This document shows positions 16,073-24,342 of a stretch of 41,143 bases of DNA, piece by piece. How positions within the stretch are numbered: the first letter of the stretch is position 1; each line of letters opens with the position of its first letter. The stretch comes from DASPJL01 sp035628645. Lineage in GTDB: Bacteria > Bacteroidota > Bacteroidia > Cytophagales > Cyclobacteriaceae. Both the position numbers and the translations under genes were made by a program. The notes under the pieces were generated by a model that worked only from the letters and a program-made list of their open reading frames with translations, had not been told where the DNA came from and searched no databases. Location: assembly GCA_035628645.1 (NCBI GenBank), contig DASPJL010000136.1:1-41143 (forward strand), read 5' to 3'.

Positions 16073-16927
16073 ATGAATCCTCTGAACAATCTGTCTTCCA
16101 CAATTCTTCTTATTGACTGTGACGATGAAAAAGGCCTGATCCATAAAATAACCGGCGTGCTTTACAAAAATGAACTTAACATCATAAGTAACAGTGAGTT
16201 TGTAGAAAAAACCCTCAATCATTTCTATATGCGGACAGAAATTGCCGGGGATTTTGACAGACAAAAAGTATTTAATGAGCTGAAGGATGTATTGCCAAAA
16301 GGGACTACAATAAGATTGACCTCCAAACGAAAGAAGGACATAATAATAATGGTCACCAAAGAACAGCATTGTCTGGGTGATATATTGATGCGAAATCATT
16401 TCAACGAGTTAAACGCTAATATTTCTGCCGTAATAGGCAACCATGATACACTTCAGGATCTTACTTCAAAGTTTAATATTCCTTTTTATCACGTCACCCA
16501 TATTGACAAATCAAAAGAGGAACATGAAGCAGAAATACTGAAGGTAATGGAGCAATATAAGCCTGAATTTTTGGTTCTTGCCAAATATATGAGAATCCTT
16601 TCCCCTTCATTTATTTCAAGGTTTGAAAATAGAATAATCAACATCCACCACTCTTTTCTACCGGCATTTAAGGGTGCAAGCCCCTACAGACAAGCCTTTG
16701 AAAGAGGAGTAAAGATAATAGGCGCTACTGCACATTTTGTTAACGATTCCCTGGATGAAGGCCCCATTATTGCACAAAGCGTAATTCCCGTAGCGCATTC
16801 ACATAGTCCTTCCAGTATGGCTCTTGCCGGCGCTGATGTTGAAAAAATTGTACTTGCAAAATCCTTAAAGCTTGTATTTGAAGAGCGAGTGTTTGTAAGC
16901 AGAAATAAAACAATAATATTTGATTAA
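16073..16927 (+). CDS. purU: Formyltetrahydrofolate deformylase
   Basis: Hydrolyses 10-formyl-tetrahydrofolate to formate and tetrahydrofolate, balancing the one-carbon pool and feeding formate to purine synthesis. Residues about 10-85 form the N-terminal ACT-like regulatory domain (ILLIDCDDEKGLIHKITGVLYKNELNI). The formyltransferase-type catalytic domain follows, with IGNHDTLQDL, AKYMRILSPSF and the catalytic Asn190, His192 and Asp228 in INIHHSFLPAFKGASPY and NDSLDEGPII. At 284 residues it has the usual length. It stands alone, in the plus direction. gcvT elsewhere in the window also belongs to folate one-carbon metabolism. Confidence 0.96.
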   Translation: MNPLNNLSSTILLIDCDDEKGLIHKITGVLYKNELNIISNSEFVEKTLNHFYMRTEIAGDFDRQKVFNELKDVLPKGTTIRLTSKRKKDIIIMVTKEQHCLGDILMRNHFNELNANISAVIGNHDTLQDLTSKFNIPFYHVTHIDKSKEEHEAEILKVMEQYKPEFLVLAKYMRILSPSFISRFENRIINIHHSFLPAFKGASPYRQAFERGVKIIGATAHFVNDSLDEGPIIAQSVIPVAHSHSPSSMALAGADVEKIVLAKSLKLVFEERVFVSRNKTIIFD

Positions 16928-17236
16928 ATCATTAATCCCTCTTTTTTGTATTATGGCATATTCCACTATACAGAAAATAAGTCCATTTTGGGAATAAAAA
17001 CTTTTTTTCCTTTTTTATACCTTTTTAAAAAAAATCAGATTCTATCTATTTCTTACAAGGATTTTATCTAAAAAAAGTAAACTTTCATCCACAACCAATT
17101 GCCAACCCTTGAGAAGACAATGGCTTTGGAAGAAAATTAGTTAAATTAGATATTACATCAATTTCTTAAATCCGTCCTAACGTGCCTAATTTGAAGCACC
17201 ATTTATGCTCATTCTTATTCAAAAAAGAACCTGCTT
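16928..17236. other. AT-rich intergenic region
   Basis: The 309 bases between purU and the T9SS protein gene contain homopolymer A and T runs (for example near 17000-17035) but no convincing ORF, promoter box or paired arms. I see nothing to annotate beyond the presumed promoter of the downstream gene. Confidence 0.5.
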
Positions 17237-18427
17237 ATGAAAAGGAGATTAACTTCAAGAACGTCTGTTAAGACGAAGACTTCAATAAAAAAATATGTTG
17301 TTGCTGGTCTTACATTATCGATCTTTATTGCGCTGGGCTGCTACCTTGTCTTTAACTTCGGAAATAGTGAAAACGCAAAAGCAGCGCCTGAAGCGAGTAA
17401 ATCTCAGGTTGAAAAAAGAGGAGACTGGGAAAAGGGAAATTCATGGCTGTCAGGTTTTGTGCCCGGCACCGCTGATGATTATCTTATAGATGGCACTGTA
17501 AGGAGAAATGGAAATCTAGAGCTGGGACCAAATCAGTCTTTAACCATTAATTCAGGAGACACCCTTATTATTACTGGAAATTTAACCTTAAGCAATACCT
17601 CTGATCTTGTAGTAATGGATAATGCGACTTTAATTGTATGGGAAGATTATTATAGCGGTCAGCAAAGCTCGGACAAAATTACGGGGGGTGGAACACTTAT
17701 AATATTAGGAAAAATTTCTTTTTCTAATGGAAACAACTCTAATCTTGAAATAGGCGAGGGAGCTAACATTTATTATGATCAAACTTTAAATAGCGACATT
17801 GTTGGAAAAATTACTGGAACGGGTAATCAATATGATATAAGTCAGATTCCAAATTCTTTTGAAACATTCACAAGTGATGGAACGATGCCTGTAAAGTTAT
17901 TGGCCTTTTCTGCCGATCTTTTAAATGACAAAATAAACCTTAACTGGGAAATGGAAGACGAGCTTGAGGTTGATCGTTATGAAATTCAAAAATCAACCGA
18001 CGGAATAGATTTCGAAAAGATAGGCGAAGTGGAAGCTATGGATGCCGGTAACTATAGTTTTACAGATAATCAGGCGAAATCGGGAAGACTGTTTTATAGA
18101 GTTGCCATGGTAAAATTTGATCAATCTACAATATTCTCCCCTATTACCCATTTGGTTTATTCATCAAATTCTACGGGAATAAAATTATTTCCTAACATAT
18201 GCAAAGGTGATGAAATTAATTTCCAGGGAGATGACCTTCAACATAAAACAGTAAGGGTAATGGTTTATGATTTGAATGGAAAAATAGTTTTATCTGATAA
18301 TATAATGACAAACAGTGATGATACTTATAAAATAAGCTTTGATAAGAAGCTAAACAGAGGAAATTACTTTGTTCATTTTGCGTACGACAATCAGGTGTTA
18401 AAAGAAAAGTTTATAGTATCTTACTAA
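17237..18427 (+). CDS. T9SS-sorted surface or secreted protein
   Basis: A 396-residue exported protein. After a long basic N-terminus (KRRLTSRTSVKTKTSIKK) comes a hydrophobic segment (about residues 20-40) that serves as signal or anchor. Residues about 60-215 are repetitive and beta-rich with alternating hydrophobic positions (NLELGPNQSLTINSGDTLIITGNLTLSNTSDLVVMDNATLIV), suggesting a right-handed beta-helix. A fibronectin-like stretch follows (PVKLLAFSADLLNDKINLNWEMEDELEVDRYEIQKSTDG), common before sorting domains. The last 80 residues are a type IX secretion C-terminal domain: IKLFPNICKGDEI, VRVMVYDLNGKIVLSD, LNRGNYFVHFAYDNQVLKEKFIVSY. Export by T9SS to the surface is inferred from this domain. 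Function unknown. A strong terminator follows. Confidence 0.88.
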   Translation: MKRRLTSRTSVKTKTSIKKYVVAGLTLSIFIALGCYLVFNFGNSENAKAAPEASKSQVEKRGDWEKGNSWLSGFVPGTADDYLIDGTVRRNGNLELGPNQSLTINSGDTLIITGNLTLSNTSDLVVMDNATLIVWEDYYSGQQSSDKITGGGTLIILGKISFSNGNNSNLEIGEGANIYYDQTLNSDIVGKITGTGNQYDISQIPNSFETFTSDGTMPVKLLAFSADLLNDKINLNWEMEDELEVDRYEIQKSTDGIDFEKIGEVEAMDAGNYSFTDNQAKSGRLFYRVAMVKFDQSTIFSPITHLVYSSNSTGIKLFPNICKGDEINFQGDDLQHKTVRVMVYDLNGKIVLSDNIMTNSDDTYKISFDKKLNRGNYFVHFAYDNQVLKEKFIVSY

Positions 18428-18445
18428 AACTCCTTTAGCAGTTTT

Positions 18446-18484
18446 AAAAATAAGAGGCGTTTCTAAAAAGCGCCTCTTATTTTT
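18446..18484 (+). terminator. Intrinsic terminator after the T9SS protein gene
   Basis: AAAAATAAGAGGCG (18446-18459) pairs perfectly with CGCCTCTTATTTTT (18471-18484) across an 11-base loop. The A and T runs on the two sides make it bidirectional, serving also the convergent metallopeptidase gene. Confidence 0.9.
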
Positions 18485-18560
18485 GAGTTAAGATCATGGT
18501 TTAGGATCAAAAAGCTTAGAGAAATAAGTTTGTGGTAACTTATCTACTTAAATATTAAAT

Positions 18561-19403
18561 TCAAAAATTCTGCTCGACCTCGCTAAAAGTATCGCCCTCC
18601 GCGATATCTCCTGATTCGAAGCCTTTCTTAAACCAGAACATTCTTTGCTGTGAAGTTCCATGAGTAAAAGCATCAGGAACCACATATCCCTGGGATTCCA
18701 TTTGAAGTCTGTCATCCCCAATGGCATTGGCTGCATTAAGCGCTTCTTCAATATCCCCTGATTCTAATATATTTTTCATTTCCTGGGCATGGTGTGCCCA
18801 TACTCCCGCGTAAAAGTCTGCTTGCAATTCTAGCTGAACAGACAATTGATTGGACTCTGCTTCACTTAAATTCCTTTGCTGATTTCGAACTTCATCGGTT
18901 ATACCGAGCAAATGCTGCACATGATGCCCAACCTCATGAGCCACTACATAAGCCATAGCAAAATCACCAGGCGCTTGAAATCTGTTTTGCAATTGATCAT
19001 AAAATGTCAAATCAATATATACTTTTTGATCCAAAGGACAGTAAAAAGGTCCGGTTGCTGCGCTTGCAAACCCACATCCAGATTGATCCGAACCTGAAAA
19101 TAAAACAAGGAAGGGCTCTTGATAATCACGATTCAATTCCTTTTGAAATAACATATTCCAAACATCTTCTGTATCTTTCAAAACAACCGAAACAAACTCG
19201 GCTTGCTGGTCCTGTTCCGGAGATACAGTGGTTTGATTCATCTGAGGCCCTGATGTATTTAATACATCTAAAGGATTCCCACCAAAAATCAGGGACAATA
19301 CTATGAGTACAAGTGTACCAATACCACCACCGATGGCCATTCCTCCACCTAATCTACGTCTATCATCGACATTGCCACTTTGTTGTCTGCCTTTCCAACG
19401 CAT
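18561..19403 (-). CDS. ypfJ: YpfJ-type neutral zinc metallopeptidase
   Basis: Membrane-anchored putative metalloprotease of the YpfJ/KPN_02809 family. The 280-residue protein starts MRWKGRQQSGNVDDRRR, followed by a glycine-rich transmembrane segment (about 22-41). The catalytic domain holds CGFASAATGPFYCPLDQKVYIDL (about 110-132) and the zinc motif HEVGHHVQHLLG at residues 156-167 (His156, Glu157, His160). Downstream QLSVQLELQADFYAGVWAHHA supplies the likely third ligand (Glu/Asp). The C-terminus TFSEVEQNF is typical. The substrate in bacteria is unknown. Confidence 0.93.
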   Translation of the reverse strand: MRWKGRQQSGNVDDRRRLGGGMAIGGGIGTLVLIVLSLIFGGNPLDVLNTSGPQMNQTTVSPEQDQQAEFVSVVLKDTEDVWNMLFQKELNRDYQEPFLVLFSGSDQSGCGFASAATGPFYCPLDQKVYIDLTFYDQLQNRFQAPGDFAMAYVVAHEVGHHVQHLLGITDEVRNQQRNLSEAESNQLSVQLELQADFYAGVWAHHAQEMKNILESGDIEEALNAANAIGDDRLQMESQGYVVPDAFTHGTSQQRMFWFKKGFESGDIAEGDTFSEVEQNF

Positions 19404-19567
19404 AGTTTTTTACTTTAAATAAATTCTAAGAATAGTAACTCACTATTTTAAAAAGGGTTTTAGCAAACCACACTATAAGAATATAATAGGGCTTTTCCTT
19501 TATTTGAAACTTTTATTTTAAGTTTCGTAGGTTAGAAATAGGAATAGAAGAAACTTAAAATAAATTG

Positions 19568-19963
19568 ATGGAAAAAATTAATTGCGTTTTATTAATTGAT
19601 GATGATTCTGCAACCAGTTCTACAAAGGAATCAATTGTTCCCGACTTAAATATTCCCGCTAATACCAAAGTTTTAACCAATGCCGGTGAGGCGCTGAATT
19701 ATCTGCAGAATAAATGCAAACACAATTGCCCGGAATTGGTATTATTAGACATTAAAATTCGTGGAATGGGAGGGCTTGAATTTTTGGAAGCATTGGATAC
19801 TTTAACAATTAGGAATAAGGATAAAATAAAGGTTGTTATGCTTTCCAGTTCCTTAATGCCCAGGGAAACCGAACAATCGGAAGAACCCGAAGTAATTGAC
19901 TTGATGTGGGAACCTTTAAAAACTTATACAATTGTAAACCTTTTGCCGCTTCATTTTAATTAA
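19568..19963 (+). CDS. Degenerate single-domain receiver protein
   Basis: A 131-residue stand-alone receiver paralogous in layout to the one at 15328-15786 (CPELVLLDIK versus CPELILLDIN, GLEFLEALDTL versus GLEFLEAYRLL). The phospho-acceptor Asp61 and acidic pair (Asp11-13) are kept, and the switch Ser is present at MLSSS (about 93). But the invariant lysine is replaced: WEPL at 114-117 has Glu115 where KPL is expected, and the MP of the beta3 loop is lost (IRGMGG). It may therefore not undergo normal phosphorylation-driven switching. ATG at 19568-19570 is chosen over the overlapping TTG at 19565. A terminator follows. Confidence 0.82.
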   Translation: MEKINCVLLIDDDSATSSTKESIVPDLNIPANTKVLTNAGEALNYLQNKCKHNCPELVLLDIKIRGMGGLEFLEALDTLTIRNKDKIKVVMLSSSLMPRETEQSEEPEVIDLMWEPLKTYTIVNLLPLHFN

Positions 19964-19997
19964 TAACAATTCTTTTGGATTTTATATAATGCAAAAA

Positions 19998-20050
19998 AGG
20001 TTGTTCAAAAAGTCTTCCCGAAGACAGGAAACTAACTTTTTGGACAACCT
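19998..20050. terminator. Bidirectional terminator hairpin
   Basis: AGGTTGTTCAAAAAGT (19998-20013) pairs with ACTTTTTGGACAACCT (20035-20050) with a single G-T pair. A smaller stem GTCTT-CCCG-AAGAC sits inside the loop. It separates the convergent receiver and DUF4856 genes. Confidence 0.8.
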
Positions 20051-20080
20051 CCTTATTGACCTAATCTTAAGGTTTCTATT

Positions 20081-21235
20081 TTAAAAATTATCTGTTTGGT
20101 AATCAGAGAAACCATAGATGGTTTGAATCTTCTCAACAGCCAGAGAAAGGTTCTCAGGTGTGGTTTCGCTTGGCTGATCTCCGACAAGGGCATCTATTTC
20201 ATTCCATTGTGCAGCAGTAATTATTGAATTGTTGTTATAATTTAACGAATTTAAAAAACCTCTTCCCTCTGACCATTCATGATTGGTAGAGTACACATCG
20301 TCTAAAACTTCTGAATTAGCTTCTATTTTTTCTTTTACAGCCTTAAAGTAATGAATGGCGCTTGCAGCAATTTGTTTTTCCCAATTTACAAGGATTTGCT
20401 CTTTTGCCTCTTCTCTTCCCTGACCATCCTTATTTGAAATCGCTGCTCTTCCCTTGATGAAATTGTCCATCAAATTTTTTCTGAAAGTTACCTTTTCAGC
20501 TTCAGGAAAATTCTTTGCGCCTTCATCTCTTGTGACGGAATAGCCAGCATGAAAATAATATTTTTCATCAGGAATATTTTGGATACCGTCGCCATTAGTG
20601 TCACGATATTTTACAAGGATATCTTCCGCGGTATACAAGCTGAAATCTTTTGGCGCTCCATAATAACCAAATGCCTCATCCCAGTGATGCTCCATTTCTG
20701 TATAACCTTCCTCGCCTACTGCAGTATTATTGTCATTTTCGATTCCATCCAGATAGGTGGAGGTTGCCTGATAATAAAAAACAGACCCCATTAATGTCTT
20801 CTGAACCAATTGACTTACATCTAATCCGTTTGGAGTAATAAACCAACCTTTGGTTCCACGTTTGTCTTCTGCCATTGGACTGTTTTCCTCTACCAATTCA
20901 AACCATTCGCGAATTTGTGTGTCAGTTCCTGGAGCCGTTTTATCTGACAATTTCTGGTTTCCTCCAAATAAAGAATTTTGGTTTTCATATACTGCCAAAA
21001 GCTGGGCCTGGGTTACCTTATTGGTTTTAGCTGAGTTAATTAATTTTCCTAAACTGTCCAACAATTGAATTCTCACAGTTTGTCCATTATAAGCAGCATT
21101 TTCAAAAGCATAAGTGTCTGGTACCTGATAAGAAGGACCTTTGGGATCATCATCCTCACTACAGGATGAAAAAGTGGCGATAGCAACAGCTATAAAAAAA
21201 TAAATTAGTGGTTGGTAGTTTTTTGTTAATTTCAT
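20081..21235 (-). CDS. DUF4856 lipoprotein
   Basis: A 384-residue secreted lipoprotein with lipobox FSSCSEDDD (Cys25) after a 24-residue signal peptide. The acidic patch just after the cysteine resembles surface-export signals of Bacteroidota lipoproteins. The body matches DUF4856: VPDTYAFENAAYNGQTVRIQLLDSLGKLI, MEHHWDEAFGYYGAPKDF, YFHAGYSVTRDEGAKNFPEAEK, ILVNWEKQIAASAIHYFKAVKEKI, EWSEGRGFLNSLNYNN. Biochemical function is unknown; members are often found with metal-related (imelysin-like) proteins, which this alpha-helical makeup would suit, but no such neighbour exists here. The 5' leader contains three hairpins. Confidence 0.82.
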   Translation of the reverse strand: MKLTKNYQPLIYFFIAVAIATFSSCSEDDDPKGPSYQVPDTYAFENAAYNGQTVRIQLLDSLGKLINSAKTNKVTQAQLLAVYENQNSLFGGNQKLSDKTAPGTDTQIREWFELVEENSPMAEDKRGTKGWFITPNGLDVSQLVQKTLMGSVFYYQATSTYLDGIENDNNTAVGEEGYTEMEHHWDEAFGYYGAPKDFSLYTAEDILVKYRDTNGDGIQNIPDEKYYFHAGYSVTRDEGAKNFPEAEKVTFRKNLMDNFIKGRAAISNKDGQGREEAKEQILVNWEKQIAASAIHYFKAVKEKIEANSEVLDDVYSTNHEWSEGRGFLNSLNYNNNSIITAAQWNEIDALVGDQPSETTPENLSLAVEKIQTIYGFSDYQTDNF

Positions 21236-21319
21236 TGGTTGTGATTTGGTTTAAAGTTGTACTCATTAACTGTGTCCGGAAACTAATGGGAATGCCGCCT
21301 GAAAAAATCATTAAGGCAT

Positions 21320-21405
21320 CGCTATTTAGATTCATTTTAAATAGCGCGCAAATCTATAGGTAGATTTTAATAAACCAAAATTATTTAGAAAGAATCTAAA
21401 TAATT
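21320..21405 (-). promoter_or_regulatory. Three consecutive hairpins upstream of the DUF4856 gene
   Basis: Stems are CGCTATTTA with TAAATAGCG (21320-21328/21338-21346), AAATCTA with TAGATTT (21350-21356/21361-21367) and AATTATTTAGA with TCTAAATAATT (21379-21389/21395-21405). They lie 85-170 bases before the start codon and share an ATTTAGA/TCTAAAT word. They may form a structured leader or an operator cluster. The rest of the 393-base gap (21236-21628) shows no gene. Confidence 0.45.
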
Positions 21406-21628
21406 TTCTAGAGACAAGGCATTCTAAAAGAGCTACATGTCCTTTTTAAACTCCTCCAATAACAGATATGAAATATATATAAGCGAAAGACTCATCCCAA
21501 AGAGCATCAATTATGCGAATTCCACCCTGAAAAATGGAACAAGCCGTGTCCACTAAAAACAAATTAATTCACCTAAAGCACAGACCTAATTGAAGTTGAG
21601 ACCATCTGAGCCCTAAAGGCTACTAAAC

Positions 21629-22039
21629 TTAAAAAGTACTGTCTTCAAGGGTATCCGCTTGGGGATTCCTTGTGTTGTTTTCAGGTATTACCAGGGTCGG
21701 TTCTTTAGCATCCAGGTCACCATTTATTTTTCCATCTACATCATACGCTCCATTTGCTGCGGGGCCGGGATTTCCAGTCACTTCAGAAGGATCATAAACA
21801 TCATCTTCATTATAATATGGATCAAGAGGAAGAGCGAAACCCGCACTATTATCTTCTACTGCTTCCGCATTATCTATAATCAAATTTTGCTCATCAGGGC
21901 CTGATTCCAGTGAATCTTCAGAAACATTTTCAAAAATATCTTCTTCCGATTCTATCTCTGCATCCTGGCTTTGGTCTTGTGCATAGCCATAAAAACCTAA
22001 AACACATCCAAATATTATTAACATTATTTTCTTTTTCAT
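21629..22039 (-). CDS. Small acidic secreted protein of unknown function
   Basis: I do not recognise a family. The 136-residue protein begins with a clear signal peptide (MKKKIMLIIFGCVLGFYGYAQ, cleavage after about residue 20). The mature part is strongly acidic and looks disordered: runs of Glu/Asp (AEIESEEDIFENVSEDSLESGPDEQN), then DPYYNEDDVYDPSEVTGNPGPAANGAYDVDGKINGD. Proline, Asn and Gly richness suggests an extended region that may bind calcium or be cell-surface filler. It is coded alone on the minus strand, 280 bases from the divergent YeeE gene. Confidence 0.7.
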   Translation of the reverse strand: MKKKIMLIIFGCVLGFYGYAQDQSQDAEIESEEDIFENVSEDSLESGPDEQNLIIDNAEAVEDNSAGFALPLDPYYNEDDVYDPSEVTGNPGPAANGAYDVDGKINGDLDAKEPTLVIPENNTRNPQADTLEDSTF

Positions 22040-22320
22040 ATTTCAGTAATTTCCTATTTTAATCATCTTATAATCCTTGTGAAAGTTATTCGCTTCGTTT
22101 AGGCATCATCATTCGCTAATCTTTTTGTTTTTCACCCTTTTTAATTCTTATGCCTATATTTAGTTACGAAAAGGAGTGAAAAGCGATATGATTTTTAGAT
22201 ATCAAACTCAACTTCAGATTTGACTTTAAAAAAAGTTTGCACCCACTAAAGGTTTGGGCTTCCGCCTTGAGAACGAGAAAAAAGTCCGGACTTTGATGGT
22301 TAATCCATAAAACTCTAGGT

Positions 22321-22893
22321 ATGGAACTATTAGAAATCGTAAGAAAACCCTGGCCATGGTATTTATGTGGGTTTTTGCTTGGAATAACCGTCCCCCTGTT
22401 GTTGTTTCAAGGCAATAAAAGATTAAGTATCTCTTCGAATCTTCGTCATTTATGTGCAGCATTTTTTTCAGGAGGTACGATTTTTTTCAGGTATGACTGG
22501 AAAAGCCAGCTTTGGAATCTGTACTTTGCTGCCGGAATATTAATTGGCGGCCTCCTTGCAGGCCTTTGGCTTACGAGCCCGAATCCGGTCAACATTTCTG
22601 ATGAAACTTTTGTCATTTTAAATGCAATGGGAGTGCATGATTTTAATGAAATGCTTCCAACGGAGGTTTTCCGTTGGTCTTCCTTAATTACATTACGAGG
22701 ATTTATTTTTATTGTAATCGGCGGCTTTTTGGTTGGATTCGGCACTAGGTATGCAGGTGGTTGCATTTCCTCCCATGGTTTAATGGGGCTGTCCAATTTA
22801 GAATGGACTTCTTTGGTTGCCATAATATTTTTTATGACTGGTGGCATTCTCACTACTCATTTTTTACTTCCTCTTCTTTTAAATATAAAATAA
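22321..22893 (+). CDS. YeeE/YedE-family transporter, first half
   Basis: A 190-residue membrane protein with about five helices and the family motif GFGTRYAGGCISSHGLMGLSNLEWTSL (about residues 140-166), which carries the conserved cysteine of the sulfur-transporting YeeE/YedE (TsuA) family. Known members move thiosulfate or related sulfur compounds inwards. In Bacteroidota the single long protein is often split in two, as here: the next gene begins 5 bases after this stop. Substrate is inference from the family. Confidence 0.87.
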   Translation: MELLEIVRKPWPWYLCGFLLGITVPLLLFQGNKRLSISSNLRHLCAAFFSGGTIFFRYDWKSQLWNLYFAAGILIGGLLAGLWLTSPNPVNISDETFVILNAMGVHDFNEMLPTEVFRWSSLITLRGFIFIVIGGFLVGFGTRYAGGCISSHGLMGLSNLEWTSLVAIIFFMTGGILTTHFLLPLLLNIK

Positions 22894-22898
22894 CCACT

Positions 22899-23309
22899 AT
22901 GCGGAATTCTAAATATCTATTTACCGGAATCTTCTTTGGCATCGCATTGGTAAAATCCGGGATTATCTCCTGGTTTAGAATTCAGGAAATGTTTCGGTTT
23001 CAATCTTTTCACCTATTCGGTGTAATTGGAACTGCAATAATCACAGGGATAATTTCAGTTCAGATCATCAAGAGATTTAATTTAAAATCGATGGAGGGCC
23101 AATACATTAAAATTATGCCTAAAACTTTTCACAAAGGACATGTTTTCGGAAGCCTGATTTTTGGAATTGGATGGGTATTAACCGGGGCTTGTCCTGGACC
23201 TATGCTGGCACAAATTTCTTATGGTTATCCGGTTGTATTGATCACATTTTTAAGCGCCATAGCAGGAACCTGGACTTATGGCTATTTCAGGAAGGATCTT
23301 CCACATTGA
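22899..23309 (+). CDS. YeeE/YedE-family transporter, second half
   Basis: Start set at ATG 22899-22901 (MRNSKYLFTGIFFG), 5 bases after the upstream partner; a longer frame to 22761 merely overlaps that gene. The 136-residue protein has about four helices and the second family motif GIGWVLTGACPGPMLAQISYG (about residues 89-109) with its conserved cysteine. Together with the preceding product it would give the two pseudo-symmetric halves of a complete transporter. It ends 31 bases from the convergent era gene. Confidence 0.88.
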   Translation: MRNSKYLFTGIFFGIALVKSGIISWFRIQEMFRFQSFHLFGVIGTAIITGIISVQIIKRFNLKSMEGQYIKIMPKTFHKGHVFGSLIFGIGWVLTGACPGPMLAQISYGYPVVLITFLSAIAGTWTYGYFRKDLPH

Positions 23310-23340
23310 GAATATTGGCAATAATCATTTCATCCGTTAT

Positions 23341-24228
23341 TTAATCGGTGTCAAAGCCAAATTGGCGAAGCTTTTTCTCATTCTTTCGCCAGTCAGGTTC
23401 CACTTTTACAAACTGCTCAAGAAATACCTTCTTATTAAAAAACGTTTCAAGCTCTTTTCTGGCTTGCGTACCTACCTTTTTTAGAGATGCACCGCCTTTA
23501 CCGATCAAAATCCCTTTCTGACTTTCTCTTTCTACATATATTTCGGCGCTGATGCGAATAATATCCTCCGATTCTTTAAATAAAAGAATCACTACTTGCG
23601 AGCTATAAGGTATTTCCTGTGAGTAATTCAAAAAAATTTTCTCTCGTATTATTTCAGCAGCAAAAAAGCGTTCAGGTTTGTCGGTAAGTTCATCTTTAGG
23701 GTAATAGGCAGGGTGTACAGGAAGATTTTCGACAATGGTATTAAATACTTTATCTACATTATAATTATTAAGTGCCGAAACTGGTATCACTTCTTTAGCA
23801 GGAAGAAAAGCTTTCCATTCTTCCATTTTACGCTCTATTTCTATTTGATCAGAAAGATCTACTTTATTGAGTAAAATAAACAGAGGAACAGTTTGATTTC
23901 GCAGCCTTTTAAATATCTCTTCTTCAGCCACTTTCTCATTTATTTCCTTCACTAACAATACAATATCGGCATCCTCAAGAGACGAATGAACAAACTTCAT
24001 CATATACTTGTGAAGCTCATATTGAGGATCTAAAATACCCGGTGTATCTGAATAAACAATTTGAAAGTGTTCACCATTCAAAATCCCCATTATCCGATGC
24101 CGGGTAGTTTGTGCCTTAGAAGTAATGATAGAAAGCCTCTCGCCTACCATTGCATTCATTAATGTTGACTTTCCAACATTCGGTTTTCCTATGATGCTTA
24201 CAAATCCAGCTTTATGAGCTTGTTCCAT
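23341..24228 (-). CDS. era: GTPase Era
   Basis: Essential GTPase that binds the 3' end of 16S rRNA and assists 30S subunit maturation. The 295-residue protein shows G1 GKPNVGKSTL (about 14-23), the switch region TTRHRI, G3 DTPGI (about 60-64), G4 LNKVD (about 119-123) and G5 SALN (about 148-151). The C-terminal KH domain contains GILIGKGGASLKKVGTQARKELETFF. Length and order are normal. The M1 peptidase gene lies upstream in the same direction, separated by a hairpin repeat, so era is probably transcribed separately. Confidence 0.97.
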   Translation of the reverse strand: MEQAHKAGFVSIIGKPNVGKSTLMNAMVGERLSIITSKAQTTRHRIMGILNGEHFQIVYSDTPGILDPQYELHKYMMKFVHSSLEDADIVLLVKEINEKVAEEEIFKRLRNQTVPLFILLNKVDLSDQIEIERKMEEWKAFLPAKEVIPVSALNNYNVDKVFNTIVENLPVHPAYYPKDELTDKPERFFAAEIIREKIFLNYSQEIPYSSQVVILLFKESEDIIRISAEIYVERESQKGILIGKGGASLKKVGTQARKELETFFNKKVFLEQFVKVEPDWRKNEKKLRQFGFDTD

Positions 24229-24262
24229 TTATTCTTTTATTTATTTCTTTTGCTAATTCAAT

Positions 24263-24323
24263 AGCGATGACATCCCTTTTAACTTCTCCAGTTTAATAAC
24301 CTCCAACAAGGGATGTCATCGCT
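24263..24323. repeat. Hairpin repeat, copy 1
   Basis: AGCGATGACATCCCTT (24263-24278) is the exact inverse complement of AAGGGATGTCATCGCT (24308-24323). The same arms recur at 27690-27738 with a different, shorter loop, showing that the arms and not the loop are the conserved unit. It lies between the M1 peptidase and era genes and may act as a terminator or processing site. Confidence 0.85.
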
Positions 24324-24342
24324 GATCCCAGTCCTCTAACTA

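Noticed and set aside
22761..22898. Longer start for the second YeeE half.
   Set aside because: The extension overlaps the first half in another frame and has no membrane or family features; ATG 22899 fits the family start.
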